This document shows positions 1 to 8,821 of a stretch of 64,000 nt of DNA, piece after piece. Both the position numbers and the translations under genes were made by a program. Source of the DNA: Cognatiyoonia sp965661665 (GTDB taxonomy: Bacteria > Pseudomonadota > Alphaproteobacteria > Rhodobacterales > Rhodobacteraceae); NCBI RefSeq assembly GCF_965661665.1, contig NZ_CBFIEO010000007.1:76681-140680 (forward strand), given 5' to 3'. Below the pieces are notes generated by a model that saw nothing but the letters and a program-made list of their open reading frames with translations, ran no database searches and had not been told where the DNA came from. How positions within the stretch are numbered: the stretch's first letter is position 1; each line of letters opens with the position of its first letter.

Positions 1-1010
1 CGCGCGCCGAGCGAGGTCAGGATTTCATAGCCGATCGTGCCTGCAACATCGGCAAGCTGATCGACCCCTTGCTGCGGGCCAATAAGTGTCAATGCTTGCG
101 GGGTTTCGGAAAGATCGGTCACATCGACGGTTATGAGGTCCATCGACACGCGGCCGACCAGTGGGCAGCTCTGATCGCCGTACCAAAAGGTCGCTTTGTC
201 AGAGATGGCGCGGATCAATCCATCCGCATAACCCGCCGACACTGTAGCAATTTTCGACGGTCTCTTGCATTGCCATGCGTTGCCATAGCCCACGACTTCG
301 CCCTCTTCCAAATGCCGGATTTGGATGACGGGTAGGTCGATCTGAATGACATCGCGCGCCTCGGCAAAGGGCATCCCGCCATAAAGCCCGATTCCCGGAC
401 GGCAAAGGTCGAAGTGATAGTCCTTGCCCAACAGAATGCCCCCCGTCGCGGCCAAGGACCGTGGTGTGCTGATCCCGTCGGTCATCTGGTGAAACACGTC
501 CAGTTGATAAGCGTTCATTGGGTGATCGGGCTCATCTGCACAGGCAAGGTGGCTCATCACCAGCGTGGGTTTCTGGGCAAGAGTGATTTTCGCGACCGCG
601 GCCCATTCATCCCATTCCACCCCAAGGCGGTTCATACCGGTATCAAGCTGCATGCCAAAGGCATGACCGGGCAGGGCTTCGAGGTGGCGCGTCACTTGTT
701 CAACGGAATTGAGCATCGGCGTAAGACTAAGATCGCCGATCATGTCAGTGTCACCGCGCATATGCCCACCAAAGACAGAAATTTCTGGACCCGGACCCAA
801 GGCTTCGCGCACGGCGGCACCTTCTTCGGCGACGGCCACAAAGAACTTGCGCGCGCCTGCGCGGGCCAAAGCGGTGGCAACCTTGCCAGAGCCCAGACCG
901 TAGCCGTTTGCCTTCACCACGGCTGCCGTTTCGCAGTTGGTTTTGGCATCCAGCGCACGCCAGTTTGCCACCAGCGCATCAAGATCAATTGTCAGATATC
1001 CCGTACTCAT
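1..1010 (-). CDS. alr: alanine racemase, 3' end cut by window edge
   Basis: PLP-dependent racemase that makes D-alanine for peptidoglycan. Translating the minus strand from the ATG at 1010 gives 336 uninterrupted codons. The PLP-lysine motif AVVKANGYGLG (Lys33) follows the short N-terminal strand, as in the fold III family. MNRLGVEWDE, the SAGYADG motif carrying the catalytic tyrosine of the second domain, and VGRVSMDL are all recognisable. Only the last few residues should be missing, because the frame runs off base 1 within the conserved GYEILTSLGA segment. It is transcribed in the same direction as dnaB, with a small broken gene on the opposite strand between them. The family assignment is firm. 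Whether this is the biosynthetic (alr) or catabolic (dadX) form cannot be told from sequence, but the housekeeping context favours alr. Confidence 0.93.
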   Translation of the reverse strand, partial: MSTGYLTIDLDALVANWRALDAKTNCETAAVVKANGYGLGSGKVATALARAGARKFFVAVAEEGAAVREALGPGPEISVFGGHMRGDTDMIGDLSLTPMLNSVEQVTRHLEALPGHAFGMQLDTGMNRLGVEWDEWAAVAKITLAQKPTLVMSHLACADEPDHPMNAYQLDVFHQMTDGISTPRSLAATGGILLGKDYHFDLCRPGIGLYGGMPFAEARDVIQIDLPVIQIRHLEEGEVVGYGNAWQCKRPSKIATVSAGYADGLIRAISDKATFWYGDQSCPLVGRVSMDLITVDVTDLSETPQALTLIGPQQGVDQLADVAGTIGYEILTSLGA

Positions 1011-1113
1011 ATCGGCGTTGTGACAGGGGACGGTTATCGCGGCAAGGGGTTGCTTTTGAAATTCGGATGGGTGTCCAATGGATTGCCGATTGAGGGCCTA
1101 GTGTTAGCAAGGG

Positions 1114-1425
1114 GTGGATATGCCAGAGGATGTCCGAACAGCGTGCCGCGCGCCCGCCAAGGGCAAATCAAGCGTGACGCGCATCCCCACATGGAAATTT
1201 GATCTGAAGCGGGAACATATTTTGGCTGTCGGCGGCGGCGCCGAACCTCATGGATTTCCGTTTCAAGATTTGGCGTCAGCGGCCGGAGAACGGATCACGG
1301 ATGCGCAAAAGAGCAAGCTTGGCTAACTCGGCTGGCACAGCATGTCGGTAAAGTTTGAGCTTGAGGTCGCTGGTGATCTGAAACGTATGGAAGGCGTCAG
1401 CCCGCAGCGGATTCTTCTGGGCTAG
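1114..1425 (+). pseudogene. small conserved protein interrupted by an in-frame TAA
   Basis: Codons from ATG 1114 (or ATG 1120) run 70 residues to a TAA at 1324-1326. The same frame then continues without a break for 32 more codons to a TAG at 1423-1425. The join, ...KSKLG*LGWHSMSVKFELE..., reads as one domain: the upstream part has TRIPTWKFDLKR and the downstream part VKFELEVAGDLKRMEGVSPQRI. From memory this resembles a roughly 100-residue conserved alphaproteobacterial family of unknown function (possibly DUF6958), in which both halves form one protein. I infer a single nonsense mutation. A sequencing error is the alternative. It lies between alr and dnaB, convergent with dnaB, whose stop codon begins four bases downstream. 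Confidence 0.6.
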
Positions 1426-1428
1426 AGC

Positions 1429-2922
1429 TTAAAACTCCTGCTCACCGCCCTGTTGCCACGGTTTCACGAGGTTACCAAAGCGGGTGAAGCGGCCTTCAAA
1501 GCTAAGCTCGACCGTGCCAATTGGCCCGTGACGCTGTTTGCCGATGACGACTTCGGCCTTGCCGTGCAGACGCTCCATCTTTTCCTGCCATTCGGCCATC
1601 TTTTCCATCTCGTGATCGCCTGGCTTTTCGCGCTCGGCATAGTATTCCTCTCGGAACACGAACATGACGACGTCGGCGTCTTGCTCGATTGATCCTGATT
1701 CACGCAAGTCCGACAACTGCGGCCGCTTGTCTTCGCGTGCTTCGACTTGACGCGATAGCTGCGATAGCGCGATGACTGGAATGTTAAGTTCCTTGGCTAT
1801 CGCTTTGAGCCCCATAGTGATTTCAGAAATTTCGTTCACGCGGTTCTCTGACCGGCCTGTTCCGCGCACCAGCTGAAGATAGTCGACCATCAACACATCA
1901 AGGCCGTGTGTCCGCTTCAAACGGCGCGCGCGTGCGGCAAGCTGAGAAATGGGCAGCGCAGGTGTGTCGTCGATGAAAAGCGGGCAGGCTTCCAAGGCTT
2001 TTGCCGCTTCGACGAAACGTCGGAATTCCGCCTCCGTCATGTCGCCGCGCCGGATCTGTTCTGAGGGCACTTCTGATGCCTCTGACAGGATCCGTGCGGC
2101 GAGCTGCTCGGCACTCATTTCAAGGGAGTAGAACCCGACAACGCCGCCATTCACGGCGCCTTCGGTCCCATCGTGGAGGAGGCCCTTCCTGTAGGCCTTC
2201 GCAATATTGAACGCGATGTTGGTCGCGAGGGAGGTTTTGCCCATCGATGGCCGCCCTGCTAGGATCAACAGGTCGGACTTGTGAAGCCCGCCAAGCTTGC
2301 GGTCCATGTCGATGAGTCCGGTGGACACGCCGGAGAGCTGCCCATCCCGCTGATAGGCGGCATTAGCGACATTAACAGCATCCGTTACGGCCTTCAAAAA
2401 GCTTTGAAATCCGCTTTCAGAGCTGCCTTGCTCTGCCAGCCGATAAAGCTCTTGTTCTGCTTCGACAATTTGATCTTTTGGTTCGCTATCGACAGCTACG
2501 CGGCTGGCTTTTTCCGCAATCGTCTGACCCACTTGGATCAACTCTCGCCGGATGGCGAGGTCATAGATCATTTGCGCGTAATCCCGCGCCGCAAAAGCAG
2601 AAATCGCAGCCCCCGCCAGACGAGCAAGATAGGCCGGACCACCCAGTTCTTTTAGGCCTTCGTCGTCTTCAAGGAAGGCTTTCAACGTCACCGGAGAAGC
2701 GAGCGCGTTCTTAGCGATGCGGGTCGAGGCCGTCTCAAAAATCCGCGCGTGTACAGGGTCATAAAAGTGTTGGGGCCCAACGATCGAGGCGATCCGATCG
2801 AAAATGTCGTTATTGGTGAGAATCGCGCCCAAGAGCTGTTGTTCAGCTTCCACCGAATGGGGGAGCGTGTCGCCGTCCGCCTCGCTCGCGCCGGTCGCGT
2901 TGAATTGCGTGATCTCGTTCAT
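1429..2922 (-). CDS. dnaB: replicative DNA helicase DnaB
   Basis: Hexameric 5'-3' helicase that unwinds the replication fork and recruits primase. The 497-residue product has the N-terminal helical domain (PHSVEAEQQLLGAIL near residue 21) and a linker. The RecA-like domain follows, with Walker A AGRPSMGKTSLA at about 222-233, Walker B VLMVDYLQLV, and the conserved ALSQLSRQVE and LRESGSIEQDADVVMFVFRE blocks. The length is normal for the family and the frame is intact. It stands alone on the minus strand; the 215 bp upstream, between it and pyrE, contains a perfect DnaA-box sequence (annotated separately). No intein is present. Confidence 0.97.
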   Translation of the reverse strand: MNEITQFNATGASEADGDTLPHSVEAEQQLLGAILTNNDIFDRIASIVGPQHFYDPVHARIFETASTRIAKNALASPVTLKAFLEDDEGLKELGGPAYLARLAGAAISAFAARDYAQMIYDLAIRRELIQVGQTIAEKASRVAVDSEPKDQIVEAEQELYRLAEQGSSESGFQSFLKAVTDAVNVANAAYQRDGQLSGVSTGLIDMDRKLGGLHKSDLLILAGRPSMGKTSLATNIAFNIAKAYRKGLLHDGTEGAVNGGVVGFYSLEMSAEQLAARILSEASEVPSEQIRRGDMTEAEFRRFVEAAKALEACPLFIDDTPALPISQLAARARRLKRTHGLDVLMVDYLQLVRGTGRSENRVNEISEITMGLKAIAKELNIPVIALSQLSRQVEAREDKRPQLSDLRESGSIEQDADVVMFVFREEYYAEREKPGDHEMEKMAEWQEKMERLHGKAEVVIGKQRHGPIGTVELSFEGRFTRFGNLVKPWQQGGEQEF

Positions 2923-2984
2923 CTGTCTTCCCTTGGCTCAGCCTGGGTTTAGCACCAATTCAAGCGGAGCGGCCATCTGATTAA

Positions 2985-3132
2985 GTCTGGGGATAAGTGA
3001 CCCTGAACTGCTATGAACAAAGCTGGGGGTCGATCCCAAACAGCGATATGTGGCCCAAACCGGGCTTTAGCTTACCAAATCTGGTGCTGGCTGTCGATTC
3101 GACAATTGCCGAGTCGCGCCGCCTGTGGATAA
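2985..3132. promoter_or_regulatory. dnaB upstream region with DnaA-box-like sites
   Basis: TGTGGATAA at 3124-3132 is the exact complement of the canonical DnaA box TTATCCACA. A second, one-mismatch copy (TGGGGATAA) lies near 2989-2998. Both are in the dnaB-pyrE interval. A 9-mer can occur by chance, so regulatory use is an inference. Confidence 0.3.
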
Positions 3133-3137
3133 GAAAA

Positions 3138-3806
3138 TCAGGCTGGCGACCAGCCGTTCGGATCGTTTAGATAAGCCTCAACCGCTACAAGGGTTTGGGC
3201 GTCATATGCGCCTTTCTCCTTGGCCACGGCCAATACGTCCCACCACGTGCAGAGGCTAAGAAGCTGCACGCCGTGGTCGCCCAATGTCTTCTCCACACCG
3301 TCGAAAATCCCGTAGTAAAAGATCACCGCTGTCGCGTTACAGGTCGCACCCGTTTCGCGGATGGCTTCGACAAAGGACAGTTTCGATCCGCCATCTGTCG
3401 TGAGGTCTTCGACCAAGATAACGCGCTGGCCTTCGGTCATCACCCCTTCGATCCGCGCGTTCCGGCCGTAGCCTTTGGGTTTCTTGCGCACGTAGGTCAT
3501 CGGCAGCGCCAAACGCTCCGCAATCATTGCGCCAAAGGGGATGCCGGCGGTTTCGCCGCCCGCCACGTTGTCAAATGACTCAAATCCCGCTTCGCGCATG
3601 ATCGTCACGGCGAGGAAATCCATCAAAGTTGCACGAATTCGCGGGAAGGAGATGAGCTTGCGACAATCCACATACGTCGGGGCCTGCTTGCCGGAGGCGT
3701 GGGTAAACGGCTCCTTCGCATTGAAATCAATGGCCCCAATTTCGATCAGCATTCCCGCAGTCAGACGGGCGATTTCTTCTTTGCTGGGAAACGAAGTGGG
3801 GATCAT
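3138..3806 (-). CDS. pyrE: orotate phosphoribosyltransferase
   Basis: Converts orotate and PRPP to OMP in pyrimidine synthesis. The 222-residue product carries the PRPP-binding signature VILVEDLTTDGG at about 129-140. It also has the substrate-site segments FTHASGKQAPTYVDCRKLISFP and YVRKKPKGYGRNARIEG (catalytic-loop lysines) typical of the family. Its start lies 12 bp after the pyrC stop, so pyrC and pyrE form a minus-strand operon with successive pathway steps. Nothing unusual was seen. Confidence 0.96.
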   Translation of the reverse strand: MIPTSFPSKEEIARLTAGMLIEIGAIDFNAKEPFTHASGKQAPTYVDCRKLISFPRIRATLMDFLAVTIMREAGFESFDNVAGGETAGIPFGAMIAERLALPMTYVRKKPKGYGRNARIEGVMTEGQRVILVEDLTTDGGSKLSFVEAIRETGATCNATAVIFYYGIFDGVEKTLGDHGVQLLSLCTWWDVLAVAKEKGAYDAQTLVAVEAYLNDPNGWSPA

Positions 3807-3818
3807 TGATGTGCCTTT

Positions 3819-4880
3819 CTATGTGGTGTGAACGTGCCAGTGGAGCGGGAAGCCTGGGTCAAACACAGTGACCGGGCCATCGCCAGATTGGATCTGTGCG
3901 GGGTAGTTGGCGGCGTCGCCTTTGCGCAGGGTGATGGTCGCCTCATTCGGCTCCATACCGTAGAAAGCTGGACCGTTGAGGGATGTGAAGGCTTCAAGTT
4001 TGCCAAGCGCACCTGCCGCTTCGAACACTTCTGCCAAGCAGGACATGGTGTTGGTTGCTGAAAAGACACCTGCGCAGCCGCATTCCTGCAGTTTGTTAAC
4101 ATCCGTATGCGGGGCGCTGTCGGTGCCAAGAAAGAATCGTTTGTCGCCAGAGATGGCGGCCTGCACCAAGGCTACGCGATGCTTTTCGCGCTTCGCGACG
4201 GGCAAGCAGTAGTAATGCGGCCTGATTCCACCGGCGAGGATGTGGTTGCGGTTGATGATCAGGTGATGCGTTGTGATCGTTGCGGCGAGGTTTTTGCGGT
4301 GATCGCGGACGTAGTCCACAGCATCCTCGGTCGTGACGTGTTCCATCACAACGCGCAAATCGGGGTTCTTTTTGCGTATGGGTTTCAAGACGCGGTCAAT
4401 GAACACCGCCTCCCGATCAAAGATATCGATCTCGCTGTCGGTCACTTCCCCATGGACGCAAAGCGGCATCCCGATTTCGGCCATGCGGTCCAAAACGGGC
4501 CGCACCTTGTCAAAGTCCCGCACGCCGGAGGCAGAATTTGTTGTTGCACCAGCGGGGTAGAGCTTCACGGCTGTCGCGATGCCGTTCTTATGCGCATACT
4601 CCACATCGTTTGGATCAGTGTCCTCCGTCAGATAAAGCATCATCAGCGGTGTAAAGGTTGAGCCATCAGGACGGGCAGCCAAGATGCGAGCTCGGTAAGC
4701 CGCTGCCTCTTTGGCGGTCACAACCGGTGGTACCAAGTTGGGCATTACAATCGCCCGCTCAAAATGCCGTGTGGTTTCCGGCAAAACGGCCTTGAGCATC
4801 GCACCGTCGCGCAAATGAAGATGCCAGTCGTCAGGGCGACGCAGCGTGATTTCTGTCAGGTCTTTGTCAGGCATAGGCAC
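3819..4880 (-). CDS. pyrC: dihydroorotase, type II (short form)
   Basis: Zinc amidohydrolase that closes carbamoyl-aspartate to dihydroorotate. The 353 residues match the short PyrC class. The metal-binding motif DWHLHLRDG lies near the N-terminus (His20, His22), NLVPPV and KLYPAGATTNS in the middle (the latter containing the carbamylated lysine), then CVHGEV, the THHL histidine segment, and FLGTDSAPH with the catalytic aspartate. It is the first gene of the pyrC-pyrE operon. An in-frame alternative start two codons downstream (third codon ATG) cannot be excluded. Confidence 0.96.
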   Translation of the reverse strand: MPMPDKDLTEITLRRPDDWHLHLRDGAMLKAVLPETTRHFERAIVMPNLVPPVVTAKEAAAYRARILAARPDGSTFTPLMMLYLTEDTDPNDVEYAHKNGIATAVKLYPAGATTNSASGVRDFDKVRPVLDRMAEIGMPLCVHGEVTDSEIDIFDREAVFIDRVLKPIRKKNPDLRVVMEHVTTEDAVDYVRDHRKNLAATITTHHLIINRNHILAGGIRPHYYCLPVAKREKHRVALVQAAISGDKRFFLGTDSAPHTDVNKLQECGCAGVFSATNTMSCLAEVFEAAGALGKLEAFTSLNGPAFYGMEPNEATITLRKGDAANYPAQIQSGDGPVTVFDPGFPLHWHVHTT

Positions 4881-4984
4881 CGATTACACCGCATTTTCGA
4901 CGGTGACCATAGGCCAATGCCTCCCCTTGATGGAAACCGGCACATTTCCCATGATGGGACGAGCCATTCAATTAGGAGCACAGG

Positions 4985-5269
4985 ATGTTTGGACTTCTCA
5001 TTTCGCTCGTCGCAGGGTTTTTGACGCCCTATTTTGAAAAGCCTTTGGCGGAGCCGCTGGCAAAGGCCATCGGTCAGCAGATCAAGATTGAACACTCCGA
5101 AATGCGTCTTTTGGCATTCATGCTGGCGCTTTTGATCGCAGCGGTTGTCTGCGCGGCACTTGATGCGGGCGGTATGTTCAGTGTCGTGATCGGCACGTCG
5201 CTTGGATACTTTGGCACCCGGATCGTGGAGATGGTGAAAGCGGCGGTGGACGGACGCCCCAAAGACTAG
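4985..5269 (+). CDS. small membrane protein, unknown function
   Basis: 94-residue product with three hydrophobic stretches: roughly residues 1-16, 42-60 (LLAFMLALLIAAVVCAAL) and 66-82. This gives a small integral membrane protein with a charged tail ending GRPKD. AGGAG lies about eight bases before the ATG, supporting this start. It diverges from pyrC and converges with the truncated gene at 5266-5730; the two share four bases at their ends. I do not recognise the family. Confidence 0.7.
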   Translation: MFGLLISLVAGFLTPYFEKPLAEPLAKAIGQQIKIEHSEMRLLAFMLALLIAAVVCAALDAGGMFSVVIGTSLGYFGTRIVEMVKAAVDGRPKD

Positions 5270-5757
5270 GTTTTGCCAGCCACTTCGCGTGCCAGCCGCG
5301 CTTGTTGTGGTTTGATCCCGTCTTTTTTCAGCACTTGAAGCTGTTTGTAGAAATACGTGTCCTCGCGCACGCGCATTAGGCGGGCGAAGAACAGGGTTGT
5401 CAGCCGACCATCCATCGTGGCCAACAACATGTCGTCGTGGATGTCTAATCCGTCGAAGGCTTTCTCAATATCGTGGCCCATGCTTTTCGCGTGCAAGAAC
5501 GACACATTTGGGTGGGCGAAGAGGGCTGCATGTGCAGCATCCAACACTTGGGTCGGCTCATAAACGATATAAGCCTGTTGTGCGGCGTCAATCATCGCAG
5601 GGGAAAATCCATAGCGGCTTGTGAAATCGTAGCGGCGGAATTCTTTGTAGCGGTTGTCAAAACTTACAATAAGTGGATCTAGAGTGGCCTGCGTGCAAAT
5701 GGCCAACCCCGCGCATCTGGTCAACGTCATAACAGGCCGTGCGGTTGCTGCCGTGAG
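5266..5757 (-). pseudogene. 5'-truncated remnant of a Rhodobacteraceae hydrolase-like protein
   Basis: The 154-residue frame starts abruptly (ATG 5730) with only about fifteen residues before LAICTQATLDPLIVSFDNRY. In the longer family I recall from roseobacters, often misannotated as PAPS reductase or alpha/beta hydrolase, an equivalent motif sits in the middle of the protein. In-frame sequence upstream still reads LTAATARPVM, but a TAG at 5758-5760 blocks it, and a PhyH gene begins soon after. The remainder (YGFSPAMIDAAQQAYIVYEP, HAALFAHPNV) looks like the family's C-terminal half. The simplest reading is loss of the N-terminal half. A short stand-alone gene is possible but less likely. Confidence 0.5.
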
Positions 5758-5784
5758 CTAGACCGCAACAAGTTGTGAGGGAAG

Positions 5785-5807
5785 AGGGCGCCGAGAGCGC
5801 CCTTTTT
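5785..5807 (+). terminator. hairpin followed by a T run
   Basis: AGGGCGC, CGAGA loop, GCGCCCT, then TTTT on the plus strand. The T run favours plus-strand termination, yet both flanking genes are on the minus strand. It may act weakly in both directions for the PhyH gene ending at 5806. Confidence 0.5.
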
Positions 5808-6951
5808 ATGCGCGCCGGCGCGCGTCCATCGTGTCCAAAGCCGCGTTGAAGTCTTCGGGAGACATGCCTGTCGCTAATGCTTCATAAAACAGGTCCGCCT
5901 GCATCTTTGGTACCAGCCCGCCAATGGGAGGATCGCTGTCGAGGTTTGTGGGAAAGGAATAGCCTTCCGCACAGCACGCGATGGCCGCGTCTCTCTCCGC
6001 TTCCGACATCTCTATGTTCCGGATTGTGGGATAGAGCGCCTTGCACATGGCCGTTCTGTCCACGGTTTCAATCGAGCGGCCGAGAGCCGACCCAACCTGT
6101 AACAGGTTTACCATCCGGTGTACATCTTTCGACCGGTTCTCACCCGCTGCATGGAAAAGGGCGGGATTGAAAAAGATCACATCGCCTTTCGACAGCGGGA
6201 TCTGGACGTGATGTTCCTCAAAATAGTCGCGGAATTCGGGCAACCGATAGGCCATGTAGCCGGGGCGGTAGGACTGCGAAAAGGGCAACAGCTTCGTCGG
6301 CCCGCTCTCCACCGACATATCGCAATGCGCGATCCCGCCTTGCAGCGTCAACACTGGCGATAGGTCGTGGACATGCGCTGGGAAGGCACCGGCAATCTCT
6401 TCAGTTTGAAAGCCAAGGTGGTAGTCCCGATGCGCGTGCTGCGCCGCACCTCCCGGATGTACGAGGTTCACCTGCGCCGTCATCTGGTAGAAGGGGCCGA
6501 GCCAAGCCTCGCTCGCCGTTTGAATCGCTTCATTGCCGAAATAGCGGGCAAAAAGCTCTGGATCGCGTAAGCACAGTTTTTGGAGGGAGTTCCAAACGCG
6601 GTCATTGCTGCCAGCTGCAGCGAAATGATCCGCACCGTCACCGCCATGTTCTTTTTCCTCGGCGATAATCTCTTCATACACCATGGTCGCGGCATCAATA
6701 GCGGAGGTGTCCTTATACGCACTGCGCAACGCAATCACACCCGCGCCCTCACGCATCACGCGAGCCCATTCGGCCATCAGAGCTTTGCGGTCCGCGCCCC
6801 GCATCGCATTGGCGAGAGTGGGGATGTCATAAACCGGGACATTCTTGACGATGTCTGCTGCGAAGGGTGTGTTGACCTTTTTCGTCGTGCCCCCGACATG
6901 TTTATCGAAACCGGCGATGTCGCAATGTGTTCTGTCAAAATATGCTGTCAT
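5806..6951 (-). CDS. phytanoyl-CoA dioxygenase (PhyH) family protein
   Basis: Non-haem Fe(II)/2-oxoglutarate dioxygenase fold. Starting at ATG 6951, which has GGGGAG eight bases upstream, gives 381 residues. A longer frame reaches 7008 but lacks such a site and overlaps the control region. The facial-triad motif HRD (His174, Asp176) lies in QHAHRDYHLGF. The distal histidine is His267 in NPALFHAAGEN, followed by an arginine (about 279) suited to 2-oxoglutarate binding. The substrate cannot be deduced; PhyH proteins act on acyl-CoAs, ectoine, halogenation substrates and others. It is divergent from a LacI-family regulator 77 bp away, the usual layout for a locally controlled catabolic gene. Confidence 0.85.
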   Translation of the reverse strand: MTAYFDRTHCDIAGFDKHVGGTTKKVNTPFAADIVKNVPVYDIPTLANAMRGADRKALMAEWARVMREGAGVIALRSAYKDTSAIDAATMVYEEIIAEEKEHGGDGADHFAAAGSNDRVWNSLQKLCLRDPELFARYFGNEAIQTASEAWLGPFYQMTAQVNLVHPGGAAQHAHRDYHLGFQTEEIAGAFPAHVHDLSPVLTLQGGIAHCDMSVESGPTKLLPFSQSYRPGYMAYRLPEFRDYFEEHHVQIPLSKGDVIFFNPALFHAAGENRSKDVHRMVNLLQVGSALGRSIETVDRTAMCKALYPTIRNIEMSEAERDAAIACCAEGYSFPTNLDSDPPIGGLVPKMQADLFYEALATGMSPEDFNAALDTMDARRRA

Positions 6952-7028
6952 TCGAACTCCCCATTTTGATTGTAGATTGAGCAAAAAAAACCTTTTCGTC
7001 AGGTTCAAAACACATCAAAAAACCATCA

Positions 7029-8078
7029 ATGACACATCGATTTCCAATCAAACTTATTGCCGCACAGGCCGGGTTGGGCACCGCAACTGTTGATCGCGTC
7101 CTGAATGATCGTGCCAATGTGAGTGTTCAGACGCGAATGCGGGTGCATGCCGCTATTGCAGAATTAGTACAACAAGAACAGCAAGTGTCGTCCCGTGGAC
7201 GCCGCATGTTCTTTGACGTTGTTGTAGAGGCTCCGGAGCGGTTTGCGCGAGAGGTTCGGCATGCAGTCGAGCATGTCTTGCCAAGCTTCGCCCCGCTCAA
7301 CCTACGGGCTCGATTTGCTGGGGCCGAAGTTCTGACCGGGGCCCAGATTTTGGCAATCCTTGCAAGAATTGCCAAACGCGGTAGCGACGGAATCATTCTG
7401 AAAGCGCGCGATATACCTGATGTACGCGATGGCATCGCCATGCTTTGTGCAAAAGGCATACCGGTCGTGACCTTTGTGACCGATGTACCGGCGACCGACC
7501 GTATCGCCTACGCAGGATTGGACAACGCGCAAGCGGGACGTACGGCGGCTGGATTAATCAAGCGAGAGGTCTTCAAGGGTCAGATCCTTGGCACCATAAG
7601 CAATCAGGCATTCGAGGGCGAAGATGCGCGATGGGCCGCGTTCTCGGCAGAGTTATCGGATTTGTTCGACCTGCATCTCATTCGGGATTTTGGAGGCTTG
7701 AATACTGATGCGAGCTCTGCCGTTCGAAAGGTATTGACTGCTGGGCTTAGACCTATTGCTGTCTATTCGATGAGCGGGGGCAACCGTGCGATCCGCGCGG
7801 CGCTGGACGACCATGGTGTGGCGCCCAGTCTTTATATTGCGCATGATTTGGACAGCGATAATGTCTGTTTGTTGAGGTCGGGTGAGATCAGTCACGTGCT
7901 TTACCACGATCTCGCCGATGACATGGCTCAAGTGTTTCGTCAGTTGTGCGGATTTCACAGAGCGGTATCAGCCGCTCCGGCAGCAAACATGTCTGACGTC
8001 CAGATTGTTATGAGGAGCAACATTCCAAAACGTTTCCAAGCAAATAAAAACGCCGCCAGAAGACGGAGTTTCGAATGA
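7029..8078 (+). CDS. LacI-family transcriptional regulator
   Basis: 349 residues. An N-terminal LacI helix-turn-helix (KLIAAQAGLGTATVDRVLNDR, about residues 8-28) with hinge region is followed by a periplasmic-binding-protein-like sugar domain. Landmarks are DGIILKARDIPDV, GIPVVTFVTDVP, YAGLDNAQAGRTAAGLI and the IAVYSMSGGNRAI segment. It is likely a ligand-responsive repressor of the divergent PhyH dioxygenase gene, inferred from position. The product ends in a basic tail (NKNAARRRSFE). The effector is unknown. I see no convincing palindromic operator in the 77 bp shared control region. Confidence 0.88.
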   Translation: MTHRFPIKLIAAQAGLGTATVDRVLNDRANVSVQTRMRVHAAIAELVQQEQQVSSRGRRMFFDVVVEAPERFAREVRHAVEHVLPSFAPLNLRARFAGAEVLTGAQILAILARIAKRGSDGIILKARDIPDVRDGIAMLCAKGIPVVTFVTDVPATDRIAYAGLDNAQAGRTAAGLIKREVFKGQILGTISNQAFEGEDARWAAFSAELSDLFDLHLIRDFGGLNTDASSAVRKVLTAGLRPIAVYSMSGGNRAIRAALDDHGVAPSLYIAHDLDSDNVCLLRSGEISHVLYHDLADDMAQVFRQLCGFHRAVSAAPAANMSDVQIVMRSNIPKRFQANKNAARRRSFE

Positions 8079-8091
8079 TTTATGGGCCCGC

Positions 8092-8637
8092 TTACTTTGG
8101 CAGCGGCCCGATCAACATGACCATTTGGCGGCCTTCCATCTTCGGGAAGTTTTCGACCTTACCAGACTCTTTGGTGTCTTCGGCCACGCGCTCTAGCAAT
8201 TGGCGACCTAGCTCTTGGTGTGCCATCTCACGCCCGCGGAAACGGAGCGTGACTTTGACTTTATCGCCGTTTTCCAAAAACTTGAAAACGTTGCGCATCT
8301 TCACATCATAGTCGTGGTTGTCCGTGTTGGGGCGGAACTTCACTTCTTTGATTTCGATGGTCTTTTGCTTTTTGCGAGCCTCAGCTTCTTTCTTCTGCGT
8401 CTCGTACTTGAACTTACCATAGTCCATGATCTTGCAGACGGGTGGGTTGGCGTTTGGTGAAATCTCCACCAGGTCCAAACCGGCATCTTCGGCCATTATC
8501 AGGGCACGTTCTGGAGTGACAACTCCGACATTTTCGCCCTCTGCGCCAATAAGGCGGATTTCGGAGGCCTGGATGCGATCGTTGATGCGTGGGCCGGTAT
8601 CGCGCTGTGGAGGCGCGTTGTGGGGTCTGCGTGCTAT
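8092..8637 (-). CDS. infC: translation initiation factor IF-3, ATA start codon
   Basis: IF-3 binds the 30S subunit and monitors initiator tRNA and start codon. The conserved protein must begin at ARRPHNAPPQ...RINDRIQ, and that segment is in frame only from ATA at 8635-8637. An in-frame TGA lies four codons further upstream, and the next ATG (8496) would remove the first 47 residues. The product is 181 residues with an N-domain, the linker KYETQKKEAEARKKQKTIEIKEVKFRP and a C-domain ending in MLIGPLPK. AAGGA lies eight bases before the ATA. In E. coli infC uses AUU and is self-repressed through it. A rare start here fits the same feedback, by inference. Confidence 0.93.
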   Translation of the reverse strand: MARRPHNAPPQRDTGPRINDRIQASEIRLIGAEGENVGVVTPERALIMAEDAGLDLVEISPNANPPVCKIMDYGKFKYETQKKEAEARKKQKTIEIKEVKFRPNTDNHDYDVKMRNVFKFLENGDKVKVTLRFRGREMAHQELGRQLLERVAEDTKESGKVENFPKMEGRQMVMLIGPLPK

Positions 8638-8821
8638 GGTTTTCGTCCTTCAAGCAATGAATAGCGTCGCCTCAAACTAATGAGGCAGCCTGATGCCTTC
8701 AACCCGCAAAAAAGCGCTTATGCAAGCAGAATTCCCCTTAAACAGACATTCACCTCTCCCCATCTAGCTGACATAGACGCGCCAATAGCCTGCGTAAGGC
8801 CGAGAGAACTAAATTAAGAGG

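Noticed and set aside
414..1202. 262-codon open frame on the plus strand
   Set aside because: Mostly antisense to alr, whose translated protein is unmistakable.
6952..7028. LacI operator between the PhyH and LacI genes
   Set aside because: No palindrome of convincing length with a central CG was seen; only A/T-rich runs.
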